A stretch of DNA of 64,000 nt from Massariosphaeria phaeospora (Eukaryota; Ascomycota; Dothideomycetes; Pleosporales). The stretch spans positions 1,178,001-1,242,000 of the forward strand of contig JAADJZ010000001.1 of assembly GCA_011032825.1 (NCBI GenBank). Direction: 5' to 3'. The position numbers and the translations under genes are program-made. The notes beneath the pieces are model-generated. The model saw only the letters and a program-made list of their open reading frames with translations. It did not search any database and was not told the origin of the DNA. Shown piece after piece: positions 57,745 to 64,000 of this stretch. How positions within the stretch are numbered: position 1 is the first letter of the stretch; the number at the start of each line of letters is the position of its first letter.

Positions 57745-60133
57745 ATGTCGCAGTATCCGCCGCCCCCGACCGACGAGCAGTACACGCAAATCTACCCATC
57801 GCCGTCGGGCGCGCAGCTCCTCGACAGCCCGCCGCATCCCCATCCCCATTCGCACCCGCACCCGCACCAACATCAGCAGCAGCTCCCGTACAACCCGAGC
57901 AACTATCCTAAGATCGAGGACCTGAACGAGGTGCTACAGCAGCAGGCGCAGCATGCGAACCAGCTGAGCGACCCGCGCACGCATGCGCCGACGCATGCCC
58001 CGGCGCTGGAGTCCCCCAAGCCGAATCGACTGCGCAAAGCCTGCGACTCGTGCAGCATCCGCAAGGTCAAGGTAGGCATTGCCCCCGGGCTTGGGGGAGA
58101 GGAAGCTGACGGTCCAGTGCGATGAATCCGGGCCGCCGTGCAAAGCCTGCAAGAACCTCGACATCCCGTGTACCTTCAACCGCCCAAGTCGCCGGCGAGG
58201 CCCGCCCAACAAGCATGCGGAGGCAGTCAAGAGACGGCGGACCGACGGCGGGCCCAGCCCAGCACCGTCGACGCCAGACTCGCCCACGGGTGCTGCCCAC
58301 GCCCTCGCCCAGCTGTCGTCGCACCCGCCCCAGCTCTCCGCCGAGACCATCTGCCCCATCCCGACCATGAACGCCCTGATCGACGACTTCTTCACCTACA
58401 TCCACCCGCTGTGTCCGTTCCCGCACGAGCCGTCGTTCCGGGAGGCGTGGGACCGCAGAGAAGACTACTCCAACACGTCCTTCCTCGCCCTGCTCGCGTC
58501 CATGGTAGCCTGTCTGGTAGCCTCGTTTCCGCGGAAGCCGCGCCAGCACATACGATCACAAACCCAGGCTCACTATTCCTCGCATCTGGCGCTCGTGGAG
58601 AAGTGCCGGGAGGTGTGTGCCACGGCACGTGGGCCAGGCTATCTCGATCGCCGCGGCCTCGGTGTGTACGATGCATGCACGAGCTACTTTCTGGGATTGA
58701 CGGGCGCGTATATCTTCCAATGGCGCTTCCTGAGGCTCTACTTTGGAGAGTGTTTGACGATCCTTCGGACTATGGGCTTGCACAAAGCTCAGGAGCAGGG
58801 CTACGTGCCAGAGCCAATGGGTGAATTTGCGCCAAATTTCGAAGGCTCCAACGACTTCAAGCTCGATAAGATCACGGAGCAAATCGGCAGGAGGCTGTTT
58901 TGGACCGTGTTTGTAGGCGCACGGTAAGCTTCCTCTTCCGTTACACTACCTTGGCTGTCGCAACACTAACACGTCTATAGGACTATGCAACAGCTGGGCG
59001 CTTCCTTTGGCGAACTTACGGTTCTATCAGGGACCACAAGAGAGCCGCTTCCTCCGCTGCCACTTGAGATCGATGATGCATGCATTTACCCGCAAGAGAT
59101 TCACGCACAACCAGCGGATATTGTCCCGCTCATATCAGGATTCAACACGAACGTGCGAATCTATCTCTCCTACTCCATGCTATCGACAGCAGAAATGGCG
59201 TTTGGGGTCGACGAGTTATTCGACTGGGATCAGCAGCAGAAAATACTCGAGCATAGTTTACAGCGATGCAAACAGACACTGGACAGCATACCAGATGTTC
59301 TTACCGTCCACCCAAAGGACGGCCAGAATGGGCGGTTCGCCCAGCGTAAACAGACCTATTATCCCCTTATGGAGGAGTATGTCACTGCTCGGGATCCTAG
59401 CTTAAACATCTTTGGGGCTGAGTCTCAGGCAGCACGCCGAGCTAGCCAGTACGAGATCCAGAAAGCGAACATCTACGCCAGTCACCTAAGCATTCGATCG
59501 TCAATCGTTGAGAAGTACTTTGCGCTGCTGGAAAAGTCCAACAACGCAAAAACCCAGCAAGCGCTGCAAAGCGCGTCCAGTTCTATAGCTGCAGGATTCG
59601 ACAAGCTACTGCCCAGCTCACCCGTCGATGCCGAAGCCCTTGAGAAGGTCATGTCAGCCGAACGCGAGCAAGTCATCAAAGACCTCCTCGTCGTTCTCGG
59701 AAGCATCGACATGATAAACATGGAGCCGAATGGCGACAGCTTCGTAAGTCTCCACTCCCATCTCCTCGCCGAGTACATCATCTATCCAGTCGACCCGTAC
59801 ATCCACTACACGTGTCCGACCCGCTTTCTCTCCCAGAACCCCTTCACCCCCATCGTAGGCTTACGGCTGCTGCAACAGACGCAAAAGATCCGACAGATCG
59901 CAAGCACGCTGCTCGACGTGCCCAAAGAGCGCAAAGGGTCTGTCGCGCTGCAGCACCAGGAGTACCTGTACAAGTTTTTGGATATCTTGAGCAAGCTGTC
60001 GCGGGTGAGTCCCGATGGGTCGGATCCGAGTGACGGCCCGGTGGATGAAGAGGGCGCGTTGAGGATGTGGGCGGATTTGAGAGAGTACCAGTTGAAGTTC
60101 CAGGAGCAGGGCGGCATTTACGGCTTTTCTTGA
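57745..60133 (+). CDS. Zn2Cys6 fungal-specific transcription factor
   Basis: Three exons (57745-58071, 58118-58923, 58981-60133) give 761 aa. The N-terminus is Pro/Gln-rich with a His-Pro run (about residues 32-47, PHPHPHSHPHPHQHQQQ). The binuclear zinc cluster is C-X2-C-X6-C-X6-C-X2-C-X6-C at Cys100, 103, 110, 117, 120 and 127, split by intron 1 just before Cys110. A basic linker follows (SRRRGPPNK, AVKRRR). The 'fungal-specific transcription factor' middle homology region starts at about 205 (DDFFTYIHPLCPFPHEPSF) and includes RRLFWTVFVGAR. I cannot name a regulon. Neighbours give no hint of a pathway. It is nuclear, binding CGG-type sites by family rule. Confidence 0.9.
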
Positions 60134-60913
60134 AAGTGGGGGCAAAAAGGGAATAGAGAAAAAGTTTACAATGGCGAAGCCGGGTTGCGGATACAGCGGA
60201 CACTCGGTCTCGATCTACGGCATGGCTAGGGTCTGTCCTCGGGAAGTACCAAGAAATCGCTCGCTGGCACGCAGGAATCTACCGGTTAGAGGATTTTTCG
60301 GGCGAGTAAGGTAGATATAGAGGCGCGTATGTCGGTGTGCTTTCGGGTCGCCACGCCGCTTTTCGATAGATGATGCTTGTAGATGAGATGAGAGGAACTA
60401 CATGGCGAGATTCGTCTCTAGCGGATCAGAGAATAGTATGGCCTTTTGGTCTTCTATATGAAGTGTCTACCTACTCGCTATGTTGGAGCGTGGTTAGGTA
60501 TCGTTGGTGTGTGGATTGCACTTTGGTGATGTGGCTTTTGATGGTTGTAGATGTTGTGTGTTTGCTATGTAGCATGTCGATGAGACTATTTTCTAGATTG
60601 TTTGTATGTACTGCATGCGTATTATTTTAGCAGTAGCGGATGGGTTGGTTAAGGTACGGTTATGTAGTAATTGAACCGTTGCTCTTCAAAATGTGGCTCT
60701 GCTGATATCTTGACATGAAGAACTGTTAATTGACGATTGTTCCAAGATCTACTATACATATAACAACCAAGGAGGAAAGGGGGAGTGGATCCAGTACACT
60801 TTACCTGCACAAGCACCGCCACACTCCACTCCCCACCAGCCACACTAACTATCTCACCCTCCGCAAGCACCTCCGAAGCCTCCCCCCATCCTCCACGCCC
60901 CCAAACCCACACC
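60134..60913. other. Intergenic region before MRPL19
   Basis: Nearly 800 bases, with a TG-rich, gene-free middle and a CCACC-rich leader at the right end. No other feature seen. Confidence 0.5.
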
Positions 60914-61518
60914 ATGGCAAAACGCGCCATAGCCAGAGACCAAATAGTCAAATTAATCGTTGGCGCGGGCCAGGCCTCGCCGTCGCCGCCCGTCGGCCCT
61001 GCGCTGGGCAGCAAAGGAGTAAAGAGCATGGATTTCTGCAAAGTGCGTCAACCTTTCCGTATCTGCTCCCCTCCACCGCACTGCCTCCTAACTAACCGCC
61101 CGTCCCCCTCCAGGAATTCAACGCCCGCACCGCCCACTACACCCCCGGCACGCCCATCCCCGCACTCATCACCGTGCGCCCGGACCGCTCCTTCACCTTC
61201 GACATCCGCACGCCGCCGACCGCGACGCTCCTCCTCACCGCGGCCGGCGCGCCGCTCACCAAGAACAAGATCCGCGGCGCGGGCAACGTGCCCGGCCCGC
61301 TGAACAACCACGACGGCGCCCGCGGCAAGAGCGGCGCCAGCAGCCCCACTAACGGCAACGCGACGAAGGGGACGGTTGGCACCGTCAGCTTGAAGCATGT
61401 GTTTGAGATTGCGCGGATTAAGCATGGGGAGACGAGGTTGAGTGGGTTGGCGTTGGAGGGGATTGCCAGGAGTGTGGTGGGGCAGGCGGGGAGTTTGGGG
61501 GTTGTGGTTGTGCCGTAG
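60914..61518 (+). CDS. MRPL19: Mitochondrial large-subunit ribosomal protein uL11m
   Basis: Two exons (60914-61042, 61114-61518) give 177 aa. The N-terminal uL11 domain has the signature [20 protein letters not shown] and FCKEFNART across the intron. The C-terminal RNA-binding domain is recognisable from [17 protein letters not shown] and ends LGVVVVP. A Gly/Ser/Asn-rich insert ([19 protein letters not shown]) lies between them, as in several fungal mitochondrial versions. The bacterial-type motifs, rather than those of cytosolic L12, support a mitochondrial ribosome role at the GTPase-associated centre. No long presequence is visible; uL11m can be imported with a short N-terminus. Confidence 0.92.
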
Positions 61519-62607
61519 GGGTGGGGGGGATGGGGGATTGAGATGGGTGGGCGGGCTGGGATATCTGGGACGAGGGTTCGGAGTGTGCGTGTGGAAGACT
61601 ATTTGCATGGCATGGAGTTTTGAGCCTAGAACTTTCAGAGGAGGAAATGTCGGGCTATGGAGCCATATGTCCGATTGTACGATCTATAATCACGCCATGT
61701 ATAGATATGTCTGTAGACGGACGGGAAATGAAAGTCAATACCCAACACCGCAGACGGATGGAGCAACGCTTTTCCATGCAGCCCAGCGGTGGTGTTTGTT
61801 TTGAGTCTTGCAAAGTCGAACACTGGGTCGATGGCACGTCAAGGTGATCTATGATAGCCATCTGTGTCCTTTGGTTTATAACATTGTGATTCAGTTTAGC
61901 TGGGAGAAATTGTTGTATGTCAACACTTATTGTAAATATCCTTACACACTTCTTTGACACTGCTTGCAATTAGCCTAACTACGTTAACAGACCACTGAAA
62001 GTCCTGGCTCCGAACTTGATAGCATGGGGTGAGTGATTGGCTATTCTAGGAAAGTACTCTTTATGCAGCTTAATATATTGGCGCTGGAATGTGATGCTAG
62101 GTCTACATTGTACCTTTTTAGTCTTTCGTTTTAGTTACTATTGACGAATTTTGAGAATGCATGTGTAAATCTAGATAGTGGTGTAGGAGGGATCCTAGAG
62201 CTTACTTGGCTCTTTGGATAGACATGTAGTCTAGAAACCCACCTAATGACTACCTACTAACTCCTTTTCGTCTCGTCGAGAGATGTCAAGATAGTTATGA
62301 TGCACAAACACATGCTAGTATATTATCAGATCTCTCTCTCTCAATCCGGTGTAGAGACTAAGAAGAGTTAGTGTTTAGTAAATCGCTGTGATATCAGCGA
62401 CTAAGGGACTTGAGATGTTTGCGAATAATTCTGGCAATTAAAAGTATCTAAGTATGGTATCGTCTGGAAGTATGAAACTGTTACAACGGCTTACCCCCTT
62501 AACTTTTTGAAGTAACTAGTATACCTATACACACGTTAGAACTTACTGTATATACTTAAAACATCACACGAGCAACTCTCCCGTCACCCCTTCATCCACA
62601 CCTACGC
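61519..62607. other. Intergenic region between convergent MRPL19 and SDR genes
   Basis: About 1.1 kb, AT-richer than its surroundings in the right half and without a credible frame. A TCTCTCTCTCTC run lies near 62330. It may hold decayed repeat sequence, but I could not match it to anything else in the window. Confidence 0.5.
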
Positions 62608-63423
62608 CTACAACGACGAACCCCCATCAATACACAGATTCTGCCCCGTAGCGCTCCGACTCAGCGCCAGCGTCCTCACCTGCTCCGCCACATCCTCTAC
62701 TGTCGCCAACCTCTTCAGCTTAGTATTATTCTTCGCATTCTCCCTCTTCGCCTCCGGAAACTGCATGCCCCACTCCGTCAACATCAGCCCAGGGCTCACG
62801 CAATTGACACGTATCTGCGGCGCTAGGATGACAGCCAGACCCTTGACCAGGTGTATCTGCGCCGCCTTCGTGACCGAGTACGCCAGACTCGAGCCCGAGG
62901 GTTTCACGCCCGCGACGCTGGCCGTGCTGATGAAGGTGCCGTCGGATGCGGCGAGCGCGTCTTTGGCCGCGTACGCGAGCCACAGGTGCGTTTTCACGTT
63001 CATGGTGAAGCAGCGGTCCCAGTCGTCGTCGACGACGCCTTGCTCGATGTCGTGGAAGTCGGTCATGCGCGTCCAGCCTGCGTTGGACACGACCACGTCG
63101 AGGCGGCCCATGGTTTGCAGCGTGGCGGTCACGAGGGTCTCGACAGAGGGTTTGGAGGACACGTCGGCTTGGAGGAGGTGGAAGCGGGGGGTGGATGGGG
63201 AGGAGTGCGTGCATGGGATGGAGGATAGCTCGTCGAGGAGCTGTTGTGCTCGGGAATGGTTTGACGCGTAGTTTATTACCTATGGGATAGTTAGTGATAA
63301 CGAGTATTGCAATTTGCTATGCGGCGCACTTACTATCCGGAAGTCTGGCGCGAAGACACGGGCGATTTGCGCTCCTAGGCCTGCGGAGCTTGCGGTGATG
63401 AGGGCGACTTTCTGGACTGACAT
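62608..63423 (-). CDS. Short-chain dehydrogenase/reductase
   Basis: Two exons on the minus strand (63423-63334, 63279-62608) give 253 aa, the classical SDR length. The nucleotide-binding motif is ITASSAGLG, with Ala where the usual TGxxxGxG has Gly. Then come SNAG (95-98), Asn124, Ser151 and the YSVTK active site (Tyr164, Lys168). The C-terminus (TGQNLCIDGGSS) is typical of 3-oxoacyl-ACP-reductase-like or sugar/steroid SDRs. The cofactor should be NAD(P)H; substrate cannot be told. The codon after the first beta strand region (NYASNHSRA) suggests NADP preference, because no Asp follows the second strand. The intron is 54 bases. Confidence 0.9.
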
Positions 63424-64000
63424 GATGGCAATTGGGAACAAGAGGACAGTATATACAGACGTTATCAGCCTTGAGGGCTAACAAAACTCATATGGATATG
63501 CGTTGATGTAGTGGATGGAGTGGGGTAGTGATTCCGCCATCGGAAAGCATTCCACGGAACTGTTCCGCAACCCATCCTTTGGACGTCGTTTCACCATCTT
63601 GAGTCTTGAGTCTGCCGCGCCCCCGACCTGCGCAATTAACAGTCAGTCATTCTCGAGTACTTCTGCACTCGCGCGCGCGAGCGAAGTGCCACTTCTGGCG
63701 GTGAAGCGCTGTGAAGGGTGAGGGGCGCATGCGCTGTGGCGCTTTCACTTGAGACGTCCATGAGGGGCACAGCTACCGCATTTGATATATATATCTACCA
63801 TCCACAGGCCTTGCCATGTCTCCTTCATCAATAGCAAAGTACTGGCTTCCTTGCTGACTGTAACAGCTCTTGAGCAAACGGCTTCGGTGCTGTTGCAGAA
63901 CATTTGTCGGTTTTTCGCTGCACATTGTCTCGTTTACAGTCTCGTCTTCTCCACCTCTTCTGCCTATGTGCAGTTCCGCACACAAACCGAACCATCGACT
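63424..64000. other. Right-edge region upstream of the SDR gene
   Basis: Promoter of the minus-strand SDR gene and further sequence to the window end. No gene, tRNA or repeat recognised. Any gene to the right starts outside the window. Confidence 0.5.

Overview
The window is nuclear DNA from a filamentous ascomycete (Pezizomycotina). The genes have short introns of about 42-135 bases with fungal GTRNGT donors. The gene set is eukaryotic and fungal: proteasome lid, COP9 signalosome, Atg26, a Zn2Cys6 regulator and a mitochondrial ribosomal protein. The repeats carry dense C-to-T/G-to-A damage of the kind made by repeat-induced point mutation (RIP). The mix would fit Dothideomycetes, but genus cannot be fixed from sequence alone.

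Left gene block (1-9.8 kb): five plus-strand genes. They are SGD1/NOM1 (ribosome biogenesis), LPD1 (mitochondrial dihydrolipoamide dehydrogenase), SLD2 (replication initiation), RPN12 (26S proteasome lid) and a cysteine-free secreted glycoprotein that ends about 50 bases from a transposon block.

Transposon block (9,831-26,818): about 17 kb of AT-rich, hypermutated DNA that can be parsed as nested insertions, most with target-site duplications. The outermost layer is a pogo/Fot1-like DNA transposon (A). Inside it are a pogo-type MITE, a second pogo-like element (B) and, inside B, a Ty3/gypsy LTR retrotransposon with 221-bp LTRs. The retrotransposon was itself hit by two more pogo-like elements (C and D) and three hAT-like MITE insertions, one inside another. 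None of these elements has an open transposase or polyprotein. Element C is the least damaged, with eight nonsense codons and no frameshift.

Right gene block (27.1-64 kb): BUB1-type (MadBub) checkpoint kinase, CSN3, a large MIT-domain protein, a PLP-dependent diaminopropionate-ammonia-lyase-like enzyme (minus strand), an EI24/RRT8-like membrane protein, a vacuolar pepsin-type protease, ATG26 sterol glucosyltransferase, FCP1 (RNA polymerase II CTD phosphatase), an F-box/LRR-like protein, a Zn2Cys6 transcription factor, mitochondrial uL11m (MRPL19) and a short-chain dehydrogenase (minus strand).

Most genes are independent housekeeping genes and there is no sign of a biosynthetic cluster. The most unusual material is in the repeat block. 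All five pogo-type elements share terminal repeats built from two directly repeated 17-bp boxes. The two 393-bp MITE copies differ almost only at the second or middle C of CC/CCC tracts, not at the CpA sites of classical RIP. The flanks of the retrotransposon show that it was rearranged after insertion. Exon boundaries were placed by eye from splice consensus and reading-frame continuity.
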